Shown here: positions 47,595 through 56,484 of the stretch, in pieces
How the letters are laid out: every line of letters starts with the position of its first letter
Position numbering within the stretch: the stretch's first letter is position 1
The notes under the pieces: model-generated
The model's database searches: none
Seen by the model: only the letters and a program-made list of their open reading frames with translations
Told to the model about the DNA's origin: nothing
Position numbers and translations under genes: made by a program
Assembly (NCBI RefSeq): GCF_900116285.1
Contig: NZ_FPAJ01000001.1
Coordinates: forward strand, 930,001-994,000
DNA from: Sulfitobacter marinus
GTDB lineage: Bacteria; Pseudomonadota; Alphaproteobacteria; Rhodobacterales; Rhodobacteraceae
Direction: 5' to 3'
DNA length: 64,000 nt

Positions 47595-47610
47595 AGCGGG
47601 TCATCCCGCT
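47595..47610 (-). promoter_or_regulatory. 5' leader stem-loop of the barrel gene
   Basis: AGCGGG/CCCGCT around the loop TCAT lies 33 bases before the ATG. Stem-loops at mRNA 5' ends stabilise ompA-type messages; the same role is inferred. Confidence 0.4.
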
Positions 47611-47824
47611 TCGGTTACACAACGCTGCATGTAGGATTTAGGTTCACGCGATCCCAGTAACGGGTTGGTGATCGGTCATTTGTTGCTGATTTGCGTCACC
47701 TCATCGGCGGGGATTTGCCGCCGGACCCAAGAAACATTGGGTCGCAAACAGAATAAGCGTCGCAAACAAGACAGATGGTCAAAATTTATCTGCGCAGCAT
47801 TGGAACCATTCGGAGGGAGGCTGC

Positions 47825-47917
47825 ATGAAAACAGAGCATTGCATCATCATCTGTATCATCCGCACCATCGGGGCTGAACGGGGTCGCGCAGCACGGGGCG
47901 CGCCAGCGCGGGCCTAG
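47825..47917 (+). CDS. possible 30-residue leader ORF upstream of mttB-like gene
   Basis: ATG at 47825 follows a strong ribosome site (GGAGGGAGG, ending four bases before it). The peptide starts MKTEHCIIICIIRTIGAERG and ends in an Ala/Arg-rich part that overlaps a G/C-rich inverted sequence (47881-47912). It stops 40 bases before the methyltransferase gene. It could be a regulatory leader or chance; no family is known. Confidence 0.35.
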   Translation: MKTEHCIIICIIRTIGAERGRAARGAPARA

Positions 47918-47957
47918 CAACCGCCACCCCTTTTTCCTTCACTTGCTGGAACCCCAT

Positions 47958-49496
47958 ATGACCATACAAACACCTCACCGCTCTGGTGGTCGCGCTGCAC
48001 GCCGTGCGGCCCGCGCCGCCCCCCTTGCCGATCATCTGCGCCCCGTTCGCGCGGGCATGTCCGGCGGTACCTTTAATCCGTTGTCCCCCGCCGCGATGGA
48101 ACGCATTCACCATGCCGCCTTGGATGCGTTGGAACAAATCGGCCTTGCTGATGCGCCGCCCTCTGGCATTGCCTACATGACAGCTGCGGGCGCGATCTTG
48201 GGCGATGATGGCAGGCTCCGCTTTCCGCGTGCCTTGATCGAAGACACGATTGCCCGCGCCAACCGGTCTGTCACCTTGCACGCCCGTGACCCCAAACATG
48301 ATCTGGAGCTGTCTGGCACGCGTGTTCATTACGGCACCGCCGGGGCAGCCGTGCATCTGGTTGACGTCGATGGGCGCACCTACCGCGAATGTGGTGTGCA
48401 AGACCTGCATGATGCCGCCCACATCGCCGACCAGCTCGACAATTTACATTTCGTTCAGCGCCCCATGGTGTGCCGCGACATCCCCGACAACCTCGAGATG
48501 GATCTCAATTCGATCTATGCCTGCTGTGCGGGCACGACCAAACATGTGGGCGTTTCCTTTACCGAGCCCTCCTTTGTGCCACACGGTCTGGAACTGCTGC
48601 ACATGATTGCGGGCGGCGAGGATAAATGGCGCGAACGGCCTTTTGTGTCGAACACGAACTGCTTTGTCGTCCCGCCAATGAAATTTGCCACCGAAAGCTG
48701 TCTGGTGATGGAGGCCTTGATCGAAGGCGGCATGCCGATACTACTGCTGTCAGCAGGTCAGGCCGGTGCCACCGCCCCTGCCCCCATTGCCGGTGCAATC
48801 GTGCAGGCCGTTGCGGAATGTCTGGCCGGTTTGGTTTATGTCAACGCCGTAAAACCGGGTCATCCTGCAATCTTTGGCACCTGGCCCTTTGTCAGCGACC
48901 TGCGCACCGGTGCGATGTCCGGCGGGTCGGGCGAACAGGCGTTGCTCACCGCCGGATGCGCGCAAATGCACCGGTATTACGATCTGCCCGGCGGCGCGGC
49001 GGCAGGTATTGCAGATGCCAAGCTGCCCGACATGCAAGCCGGTTGGGAACAGGCGATGTCAAATGTGATGGCAGGCATGTCCGGCCTGAACATGGTGTAC
49101 GAGGCCGCGGGCATGCATGCGTCGCTCTTGGGGTTCTGCCTTGAATCGCTGATCTTGGGCGATGATCTGATCGGGCAAGCCCTGCGCTGCGTGCGCGGGA
49201 TCGAAGTCACCGAGGACAGCGTCAGCCTTGAGGTGATCCGCGCCACCTGCATTGGCGGGCCGGGGCATTATCTGGGGTCTGACCAAACACTGGGCCTAAT
49301 GCAGACCGAATATATCTATCCCACGCTGGCGGACCGCACATCGCCCAAGGAATGGGCCGAACTGGGCAGGCCCGACCTGCTGGCCCGCGCCACCGCCCGC
49401 AAGGACGACATTCTTGCGCAACGTGCCAGCGCACGGTTCGACGCGCAGACAGACCGCATGATCCGCGAACGGTTCAACATCCATCTGCCCGCCTAG
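47958..49496 (+). CDS. MttB-family methyltransferase, non-pyrrolysine
   Basis: A 512-residue TIM-barrel protein of the trimethylamine methyltransferase family (COG5598). NPLSPAAMERIHHAALDALEQIG is the N-terminal block; HYGTAGAAVHLVDVDG, GGMPILLLSAGQAGATAPAP and CIGGPGHYLGSDQTLGLMQTEYIYP are typical. There is no in-frame TAG, so it lacks pyrrolysine and is closer to glycine betaine or other quaternary-amine methyltransferases. No corrinoid protein gene is adjacent, so the methyl acceptor is unclear. The ATG at 47958 is used; a TTG five codons earlier is less likely. Confidence 0.88.
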   Translation: MTIQTPHRSGGRAARRAARAAPLADHLRPVRAGMSGGTFNPLSPAAMERIHHAALDALEQIGLADAPPSGIAYMTAAGAILGDDGRLRFPRALIEDTIARANRSVTLHARDPKHDLELSGTRVHYGTAGAAVHLVDVDGRTYRECGVQDLHDAAHIADQLDNLHFVQRPMVCRDIPDNLEMDLNSIYACCAGTTKHVGVSFTEPSFVPHGLELLHMIAGGEDKWRERPFVSNTNCFVVPPMKFATESCLVMEALIEGGMPILLLSAGQAGATAPAPIAGAIVQAVAECLAGLVYVNAVKPGHPAIFGTWPFVSDLRTGAMSGGSGEQALLTAGCAQMHRYYDLPGGAAAGIADAKLPDMQAGWEQAMSNVMAGMSGLNMVYEAAGMHASLLGFCLESLILGDDLIGQALRCVRGIEVTEDSVSLEVIRATCIGGPGHYLGSDQTLGLMQTEYIYPTLADRTSPKEWAELGRPDLLARATARKDDILAQRASARFDAQTDRMIRERFNIHLPA

Positions 49497-49596
49497 GGCG
49501 TAACTCTCTCCGTGACTTCATCAAATGCTCTGCTAAATCTGTGTGGACGGGGGCTGCCATGCGGCCCCCGCGCCCGGACCTTTGGCGGAGACATCC

Positions 49597-50958
49597 ATGA
49601 TCGACTTCATCATTGCCCATATCGAAGTGGTCGGCGTCACCCTGTTGACGCTGATGGTGGCCTTTGTCCTGCTGCAACAACGCCGCAGCCCGCAATCCAC
49701 TGCCGCATGGATCCTGTTTCTGGTGTTGCTGCCCTATGTGGCTGTACCGGTATTTGTCGGATTGGGTTTCCGCAAACAGGGCAAACGCTATGCGCCGATC
49801 CGTTTCACACGCCGTGAGCATCACCAAACCCCGGTCCATGATCTAGATCACACTTTTCAGAACTTCGAGATGCCCCCCGCCCTTGAGGCACAGCATTTCA
49901 AGCTGCTTGAAACACCGCAGGCGGCATTCGACGCGGTCATGCAGATGATCCAAGGCGCGCAGCACAGCATTGATTGCATATTCTACGTCGTTGCCGATGA
50001 CGACACCGGGGAACGGTTTGTCAACGCTCTGACCAACAGGGCCAAGGCCGGCGTAAAGGTCCGGCTTCTGATGGACCGCTTTGGCACCATGCGCGGGCCG
50101 CACAAAGCACTTGATGCGCTTAAAAAGGCAGGCGGCGATGTGCTGTATTTCTCGCCGTTTCTGCAATTGCCCGGCACGGGTCATCTGAACCTGCGCAACC
50201 ACCGCAAAATCATCATTGCCGACAATGCGCGCGTCTTTTCGGGCGGGATGAACATCGGCTGCCACTACATGACCGACGCACCCGCCGATGACCATTGGGT
50301 TGATCTGGCCATCACCATCGAAGGGATGAGCGTGCAGGCGTTTTGCGATGTGTACCGATCAGATTGGGAGGTCGCGAGCGGCAAAGACGTCGAAGCCGTT
50401 ACCAAGGCCCCCGACACCGCTGGTAATGCAACGCTGCAATTGATCGCCTCGGGCCCAGATATCGACGAAGACCCGCTGCACGACGGGCTGATCCGCGCGC
50501 TGCATCTGGCCCATACCCGTATCTGGATCGCGACCCCCTATTTCGTGCCGACCGAACCTTTGGCCAATGCGATACGGATCGCTGCGCTGCGTGGGGTGGA
50601 CGTGCGCATCATCGTGCCGCAGAAATCCAACCAGCATATCGCTGACTTCGCCCGTGGCGGATACCTGCGCGATGCCGAGGCCGCAGGGGCAAAGGTATAT
50701 TACTTCACCCCTCGCATGATCCACGCCAAAGCGGCGGTAATTGATGATGTGGCGGTCGTCGGCACCGCCAATTTCGACGTGCGCAGCATGCTGTTGAACT
50801 TTGAGGCGATGATATTTCTATATGATGCCGGATCGGTCACCCAACTTGCAGACTGGTTTATGGCCCGCCAAAAAGATTGCCACAGCAACAGCCCCCACCC
50901 CCATCTGCCACGCCGTCTGGCCGAAGGGGTCTTTCGTATCGGAGCGCCGATCCTGTGA
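49597..50958 (+). CDS. cls: cardiolipin synthase, PLD type
   Basis: A 453-residue membrane enzyme. Two N-terminal membrane segments (about 5-26 and 36-56) are followed by two phospholipase D motifs: HRKIIIAD (His202, Lys204, Asp209) and HAKAAVID (His376, Lys378, Asp383). It makes cardiolipin from phosphatidylglycerol. The ATG at 49597 has GGCGGAG ahead; its stop overlaps the next start (GTGA). Confidence 0.92.
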   Translation: MIDFIIAHIEVVGVTLLTLMVAFVLLQQRRSPQSTAAWILFLVLLPYVAVPVFVGLGFRKQGKRYAPIRFTRREHHQTPVHDLDHTFQNFEMPPALEAQHFKLLETPQAAFDAVMQMIQGAQHSIDCIFYVVADDDTGERFVNALTNRAKAGVKVRLLMDRFGTMRGPHKALDALKKAGGDVLYFSPFLQLPGTGHLNLRNHRKIIIADNARVFSGGMNIGCHYMTDAPADDHWVDLAITIEGMSVQAFCDVYRSDWEVASGKDVEAVTKAPDTAGNATLQLIASGPDIDEDPLHDGLIRALHLAHTRIWIATPYFVPTEPLANAIRIAALRGVDVRIIVPQKSNQHIADFARGGYLRDAEAAGAKVYYFTPRMIHAKAAVIDDVAVVGTANFDVRSMLLNFEAMIFLYDAGSVTQLADWFMARQKDCHSNSPHPHLPRRLAEGVFRIGAPIL

Positions 50959-51656
50959 CCCACCCCACGCTACGTATCGCCAGCTATAATATGCGCAAGG
51001 CCAAAGGCACGGACCGTCAGCGCGATCCTGAACGGATCATGCGCATTATCCGTGATCTGGACGCCGAGATTGTCGTGTTGCAAGAGGCCGACATGCGGCT
51101 GGGAAAGCGCCCCTCGGCCCTGCCGCTGGATATACTGACAGCTGAAACAGGTCTGGTCGCCGTGCCCGTGCCCAGCCCCGTCAGCATCGGCTGGCATGGC
51201 AATGCGGTCTTGATAACGCCGCGCGCGGATATCCAAGATGTGCAGCATATCAATCTGCCCGGCGCTGAACCGCGCGGCGCAATGGTGGTCGATGCCGAAA
51301 TCGCCGGTGTCGAACTGCGTGTGATTGCAACCCATCTGGGGCTGATGCGGTGGGCCCGCCGCGCGCAGTTGACCTCTTTGATCACCCATCTGGACGAACG
51401 TGACCGCCGCCCGACGTTGATCGCGGGCGATATGAACGAATGGTCGCAAACCGTAGGTCTTGGCCGTTTGGCGCATCACTTTACCATCCATGCCCCGGGC
51501 AAAAGTTTTCATGCGCGCATGCCGGTAGCCGCCTTAGACAGGATTGCAATCGATGATGATCTGACCGTCGTGGGCGGCGGCGTGGTCGAGACACATGACG
51601 CGCAACGCGGGTCGGATCACCTGCCGATCTGGCTGGATTTCACACGATCAACCTAG
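50955..51656 (+). CDS. endonuclease/exonuclease/phosphatase-family protein
   Basis: A 233-residue EEP-superfamily protein. RIASYNMRKAKG, EIVVLQEADMRLG, VIATHLGLMRWARRAQL, LIAGDMNEWS and GSDHLPIWLDF are the conserved metal and catalytic blocks. It starts with GTG overlapping the cls stop by four bases, so it is co-translated with cardiolipin synthase. A phosphatase acting on a lipid headgroup would fit this pairing, but that is inference. Confidence 0.88.
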   Translation: MTHPTLRIASYNMRKAKGTDRQRDPERIMRIIRDLDAEIVVLQEADMRLGKRPSALPLDILTAETGLVAVPVPSPVSIGWHGNAVLITPRADIQDVQHINLPGAEPRGAMVVDAEIAGVELRVIATHLGLMRWARRAQLTSLITHLDERDRRPTLIAGDMNEWSQTVGLGRLAHHFTIHAPGKSFHARMPVAALDRIAIDDDLTVVGGGVVETHDAQRGSDHLPIWLDFTRST

Positions 51657-51675
51657 CGCGATTATCCTAGCAGGA

Positions 51676-52956
51676 TCATCCAGCCGTCTTATGCCGTCGC
51701 ACAACGCTGCTCGGACGGCCCGGTAGCGTCAGCGCTGTATCCGACCGTGGCCCCCGTGCGATCACCTTGCCCTTGGCAATCACGCACAACCGGTTGGCCC
51801 GCAGGCGCAATGCCTCGATCGGATCGCCCGCATCCAGCACCACCAATGATGCCTTGGCCCCCACATGCAGGCCGTAATCCTCTAACCCCATCGTGCGTGC
51901 ATTGGCCCTGGTCACCATTTCAAAACATTTACACATCTCGTCAGGGCTGGTCATTTGCGCCACGTGCAAGCCCATGAATGCCACATCCAGCATGTCGCCC
52001 GTCCCCAGCGAATACCACGGATCCAGCACGCAATCCTGCCCCCAACCGACATTGATCCCCATTGCCAGCATTTCCTTGACCCGCGTCAGGCCACGGCGTT
52101 TGGGATAGGTGTCATGCCGCCCTTGCAGCACGATGTTGATCAGCGGGTTCGGTATCGCGTTAATCTGAGCCTCTGCGATCAGGGGCAGCAGCTTGGACAC
52201 ATAATAATTGTCCATCGAATGCATCGAGGTCAGATGCGATCCGGCCACGCGCCCCTGCAACCCCAAACGTGTGGTCTGGTAGGCCAGCGTTTCAATGTGC
52301 CGCGACATCGGGTCATCGGTCTCGTCGCAATGCATGTCCACCATCAGGCCGCGTGCCTCGGCGATCTCGCACAGATCGCGCACCGATGCGGCCCCGTCGG
52401 CCATGGTGCGTTCAAAATGCGGGATGCCGCCCACCACGTCTACGCCCATTTCAAGCGCGCGTATCGTGTTTTCGCGGGCGGTCGGATCGCGATAGAACCC
52501 GTCTTGCGGAAAGGCGACCAGTTGCAGATCGATGTAATCCTTGACCTGCTCACGCACCTGCAACAGGGCCTCGACACCCAAAAGACGGTCATCGCAAACG
52601 TCAACATGACTGCGGATCGCCAGCAGACCCATGGACGCCGCCCAATCGCAATAGGTCAGCGCGCGGGCAACGACCTCGTCCTGCGTCATGACCTGCTTGA
52701 GCTCACCCCACAGCCCGATCCCCTCAAGCAGAGTGCCGGACGCATTGATGCGCGGGATGCCATAGCTGAGGGTCGCATCCATATGAAAATGCGGATCGAC
52801 AAAGTGCGGGCTAACCAGATCGCCGGTCGCGTCAATCACTTCGCCCGCCTGCGCATCACCTAGCTGGTCCATCGCGGTGATTGTGCCGCCCGCAATACCA
52901 ATATCCGTCACACGTCCATCGGGCAGCGTGCCGCCCTTTACGATCAGATCAAACAT
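51676..52956 (-). CDS. codA: cytosine deaminase-like amidohydrolase
   Basis: A 426-residue metal-dependent hydrolase. The HxH zinc motif is DPHFHMDATL (His56, His58), then HVDVCDDRL, MVDMHCDETDD with the third histidine, and GWGQDCVLDPWYSLGTGDML with the metal aspartate. These match the CodA branch. It deaminates cytosine or a related base or isoguanine. Its start shares one base with the permease stop (TGATG), so it belongs to the transporter operon, which suggests that the transported compound is its substrate. Confidence 0.88.
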   Translation of the reverse strand: MFDLIVKGGTLPDGRVTDIGIAGGTITAMDQLGDAQAGEVIDATGDLVSPHFVDPHFHMDATLSYGIPRINASGTLLEGIGLWGELKQVMTQDEVVARALTYCDWAASMGLLAIRSHVDVCDDRLLGVEALLQVREQVKDYIDLQLVAFPQDGFYRDPTARENTIRALEMGVDVVGGIPHFERTMADGAASVRDLCEIAEARGLMVDMHCDETDDPMSRHIETLAYQTTRLGLQGRVAGSHLTSMHSMDNYYVSKLLPLIAEAQINAIPNPLINIVLQGRHDTYPKRRGLTRVKEMLAMGINVGWGQDCVLDPWYSLGTGDMLDVAFMGLHVAQMTSPDEMCKCFEMVTRANARTMGLEDYGLHVGAKASLVVLDAGDPIEALRLRANRLCVIAKGKVIARGPRSDTALTLPGRPSSVVRRHKTAG

Positions 52957-53900
52957 CAGCGTTCTCCTTTGTTGAACGGCACCATCAGGGCCGCAGGCAC
53001 TTGGGCACGGCGTGACACCAGCACCAAGGCGACGATGGACAAGATATAAGGTGCCATCAGGAAGATTTGATAGGGGATATCTGCCCCAAAACCGGTTTGC
53101 TGCACTCGAATTTGCAATGCGTCAAAGGCAGCGAACAACACCGCGCCCAGCAACGCCTTGCCGGGCATCCATGATCCGAACACCACAAGCGCGATACAAA
53201 TCCAGCCGCGCCCGTTCACCATCTCAAAGAAAAAGCTGTCAAAGGCGGACATGGTCAGAAACGCGCCGCCCATCGCCATGAACCCGCTGCCCACGATCAC
53301 GGCCCCCATGCGGATTGCCGTCACCGACAGCCCCTGCGCGGCCACGGCTGCGGGGCTTTCGCCCGCTGCGCGCACAGCCAAGCCAACTGGCGTGCGGTAC
53401 AGCATCACGCTGGTCGCCGCGACCAAAGCGAATGCCAGATAGGTGAACGGCGTTTGCGAAAACAACGCTTGGCCCAGCAATGGGATGTCTGACAGGAGCG
53501 GGATTTCATAAGGCTGGAATGCGTCAATCTTGGGCGGGCTGTTCACCTGCGGCAACGCAAGCCGGTAGGCGTAGTAGGTCGAGGACGTGGCCAGCAACGT
53601 CACGCCCAGCCCCACCACATGCTGCGACAACCCAAACGGCACGGTCAGCACGCTGTGCAACAGGCCAAAGCCCATGCCGACCACCATCGCCACGGCCACG
53701 CCGACCCATAGGCCTGTCCCCGAATACACCGCCATCCAACCGGCAAAGGCCCCTGCGACCATGATCCCCTCAATACCAAGGTTCAGCACGCCAGCGCGTT
53801 CGCAGATCAATTCGCCCATGGTAGCCAAAATCAGCGGCGTTGCGATGCGGATGGCGGCGGCCCAGAAACTGGCCGAGATCAGGATATCAAGAATTTCCAT
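52956..53900 (-). CDS. ABC transporter permease, nucleoside/BMP type (second permease)
   Basis: A 314-residue inner-membrane permease of the BPD_transp_2 class. ILATMGELICERAGVLNLGIEGIM at the N-terminus is the hallmark of the YufQ/NupQ-like permeases for nucleosides, and GRGWICIALVVFGSWMPGKALLGA is near the C-terminus. The start overlaps the preceding permease stop (ATGA). Confidence 0.9.
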   Translation of the reverse strand: MEILDILISASFWAAAIRIATPLILATMGELICERAGVLNLGIEGIMVAGAFAGWMAVYSGTGLWVGVAVAMVVGMGFGLLHSVLTVPFGLSQHVVGLGVTLLATSSTYYAYRLALPQVNSPPKIDAFQPYEIPLLSDIPLLGQALFSQTPFTYLAFALVAATSVMLYRTPVGLAVRAAGESPAAVAAQGLSVTAIRMGAVIVGSGFMAMGGAFLTMSAFDSFFFEMVNGRGWICIALVVFGSWMPGKALLGAVLFAAFDALQIRVQQTGFGADIPYQIFLMAPYILSIVALVLVSRRAQVPAALMVPFNKGER

Positions 53901-54949
53901 CAGTCACGTACCACTCTGAACCTGGTCAACATGATCGCCAGCACCATCAGCAGCAGCGCCGTGGCCAGCATCATATCCGCCAGATAGGTGGGCACACCCG
54001 CAGCGCGGCTCATGCTGTCGGCCCCCACGAAAATCCCCGCGACGAACAGCGCGGATACGATGACACCCAGCGGGTTCAGCAGCGCCAGCATCGCCACGAT
54101 GATGCCCGTGTACCCAAACCCCGGCGACAGATCGAGCGTCAGGCTCCCCTTGAGGCCCGCCACTTCGGAAAACCCTGCCAAAGCTGCCAAGCCGCCCGAC
54201 AGCAACGCCGTTTTCACCAGCACCGCATTCACCGGAATGCCCGCAAACGCAGCCGCATCACGGTTCAAACCCACGGCGCGCATCTCGTATCCCAAGGTAC
54301 TGCGCGTCTGAATTACCCACACCGCACAGGCGCAAAGTAACGCAAGCGCGAACCCCCAATGCAGCCGCAAGCCATCGAAAATCCGCGGCAGACGCGCCTC
54401 GCTGATCAGACGTGCGGATTTGGGCCAGCCCATGCCCATCGGGTCTTTGAGCGGGCCTTCAAGCAGCATTGAGATGAACAGCAAAAAGATAAAGTTGAAC
54501 AATAAGGTCGTCACGACCTCGTCCACGCCGAAACGGGTTTTAAGGATCGCTGGCACCAGCAGCACAACCGCTCCGGCCAGCACCGCGCCAATCGCCAGCG
54601 CCGGGATCAGGGCAAAGCTGGGCCACGGCAGCGCCCCCGTCCCCAAGACCACCGTGATCAACGCCCCCGCATAAAGCTGCGCCTCGGCCCCGATGTTCCA
54701 GAACTTGGCCTTGAACGCGACCGCAATGGCCAAACCCGTAAAGATCAGCGGCGTTGCCCGGTTCAACGTCTCTAACAACGCGAACTGAGATCCGAACGCG
54801 CCTTTCAGGATGAGCCCCAGCACGGAAAACGGGTTTGCCCCTGCTAACATTGCCAGCAGCGACGCGATCACGACCGTTGCAATGATTGCGATTGCTGGTG
54901 GCGCAATGCTGCGCGCCAAAGACGGGTCCGCGATAGGTTCAAGACGCAT
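53900..54949 (-). CDS. ABC transporter permease, nucleoside/BMP type (first permease)
   Basis: A 349-residue permease of the YufP/NupP-like class. ATPLIFTGLAIAVAFKAKFWNIGAEAQL and GVDEVVTTLLFNFIFLL (about 70-180) and NPLGVIVSALFVAGIFVGA near 305 are typical. The ATG at 54949 lies inside the ATPase gene end (11-base overlap). Confidence 0.9.
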   Translation of the reverse strand: MRLEPIADPSLARSIAPPAIAIIATVVIASLLAMLAGANPFSVLGLILKGAFGSQFALLETLNRATPLIFTGLAIAVAFKAKFWNIGAEAQLYAGALITVVLGTGALPWPSFALIPALAIGAVLAGAVVLLVPAILKTRFGVDEVVTTLLFNFIFLLFISMLLEGPLKDPMGMGWPKSARLISEARLPRIFDGLRLHWGFALALLCACAVWVIQTRSTLGYEMRAVGLNRDAAAFAGIPVNAVLVKTALLSGGLAALAGFSEVAGLKGSLTLDLSPGFGYTGIIVAMLALLNPLGVIVSALFVAGIFVGADSMSRAAGVPTYLADMMLATALLLMVLAIMLTRFRVVRD

Positions 54950-56480
54950 GGGCCACCTGCGCATCAAACCCTTGGCCCGCCATCCAAATGCCCAGTTCTG
55001 CCGGGGTCATGGTGCCGCGTGCAAAGCCGGGCGAAAGACGCCCTCCCGCGATGACGTGAATAACATCAGACAAGTCCATAACTTCATCCAAATCTTCGGA
55101 TATCAATAACACAGCAGCCCCGCGATCCCGCGCCGCCAACAGCTGACTGTGCACATAGTTCACCGCACCAATATCAAGGCCGCGCACGGGTTGATTGGCC
55201 AACACAATCTGCGGATCAGCCTCAAGCACGCGGCCAAGGATCAGTTTTTGCATATTTCCACCCGATAACAACCTGATACGCGTGTCTGGACCGGGGCAGC
55301 GCACGTCATATTTTTCAATGATATCAGTCACGAACTGCTTGGCGTTCTTCCATGATATCCATCCGCCCTTGCTAAAGGGTGCGGTCGAATAGCCCTCAAG
55401 AATTGCGTTCTCGGTCAGGTCAAAATCCGCGATGGTGCCGGTCTTGTGACGGTCTTCGGGAATGCGGGCGATACCGTTTTGAACCGCAGCCCGCGGTGAC
55501 CACTGCGTCAGCGTCTTACCATTCAGTACCAGCGCGCCTTGGGACGGCATCCGCATCCCGCCAACCACATCGGCCAACGCCGCTTGTCCGTTGCCGGACA
55601 CACCCGCCAACCCGACAATCTGCCCCGCTTTAAGCTCAAGCGAGACCGATTTCAGACCCGGGCTGTTACCGATGTCGGGCGTGGTAACATCTTGCAATGA
55701 AAGCAATGTCTTACCCGGATTAGCTAGGGTGATATCGGGGGACTTGGCCGCCGTGCCCATCATCAAAGCCGATAGCGCGTTTTTGTCAGTATCAGCGGTA
55801 AGGGTCTCGGCGACCAGCTTGCCATGGCGCAGCACCGCGACACGGTTAGATATCGCCATAACCTCATGTAACTTATGGGAAATAAAGATGATCGACAAAC
55901 CATTCTTGATCCCCAAACTCAGGGTGCCAAACAGATCATCTGCCTCTTGCGGGGTTAGAACAGCGGTGGGTTCATCCAAGATCAGGATTTTCACATCACG
56001 GTATAACGCCTTGAGGATCTCAACCCGCTGACGCTCCCCAACTGCCAGGCTGCCAACCCGTGCCGATGGATCAACCTTCAGATTAAATTCATCTGACAGT
56101 ATTTTGATTTTATTATATATTTCTTTCTTACTCAGGCGAACATCTGTCATCGGTTGTGCGCCAAGCGCAATGTTTTCAAGAACCGTCAGATTGTCCGCCA
56201 AGGTAAAATGCTGATGCACCATGCCCACGCCTGCGTCCAATGCTGCGCGTGAATTGCCCGGCGGCAGGGTTTGCCCGAACACTTGAACAGACCCGCTGTC
56301 GGCCGTGTAGCCGCCAAACAGGATATTCATCAGGGTCGTTTTACCCGCCCCATTTTCACCTAGCAGCGCCACGACCTCACCCCGATGCAAAGACAAACTG
56401 ATCGCGTCATTCGCGACCAGTTTGCCAAAGCGTTTGGTGATGGCGTCAAGGCGCAGAACGATTTCTGCGTTTGACGTCAT
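54939..56480 (-). CDS. ABC transporter ATPase with two ATP-binding domains
   Basis: A 513-residue protein with two fused nucleotide-binding domains. The first Walker A is GENGAGKTT with signature VGERQRVEILKAL and DEPTAVLTP; the second half (from about 250) has a degenerate GVSGNGQAAL P-loop and LLSGGNMQKLILGR. This is the nucleoside/sugar (YufO/NupA, RbsA-like) type. No strong ribosome site is seen; it begins four bases after the binding-protein stop. Confidence 0.9.
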   Translation of the reverse strand: MTSNAEIVLRLDAITKRFGKLVANDAISLSLHRGEVVALLGENGAGKTTLMNILFGGYTADSGSVQVFGQTLPPGNSRAALDAGVGMVHQHFTLADNLTVLENIALGAQPMTDVRLSKKEIYNKIKILSDEFNLKVDPSARVGSLAVGERQRVEILKALYRDVKILILDEPTAVLTPQEADDLFGTLSLGIKNGLSIIFISHKLHEVMAISNRVAVLRHGKLVAETLTADTDKNALSALMMGTAAKSPDITLANPGKTLLSLQDVTTPDIGNSPGLKSVSLELKAGQIVGLAGVSGNGQAALADVVGGMRMPSQGALVLNGKTLTQWSPRAAVQNGIARIPEDRHKTGTIADFDLTENAILEGYSTAPFSKGGWISWKNAKQFVTDIIEKYDVRCPGPDTRIRLLSGGNMQKLILGRVLEADPQIVLANQPVRGLDIGAVNYVHSQLLAARDRGAAVLLISEDLDEVMDLSDVIHVIAGGRLSPGFARGTMTPAELGIWMAGQGFDAQVAHAS

Positions 56481-56484
56481 GGGG

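Larger units (their letters stand above)
47563..47957. other. 395-base gap between barrel gene and mttB-like gene
   Basis: It holds the barrel leader hairpin, a second hairpin GACCCAA/TTGGGTC at 47724-47743 and a 30-codon open frame at 47825-47917. Promoters for both divergent genes must lie here, but I could not pick clear -35/-10 pairs. Confidence 0.5.

Noticed and set aside
47958..49496. Pyrrolysine-containing MttB
   Set aside because: The frame has no internal TAG, so the pyrrolysine form is excluded.
51955..52863. 302-codon open frame on the plus strand
   Set aside because: Antisense to the codA-like gene; composition typical of a reverse-frame shadow.
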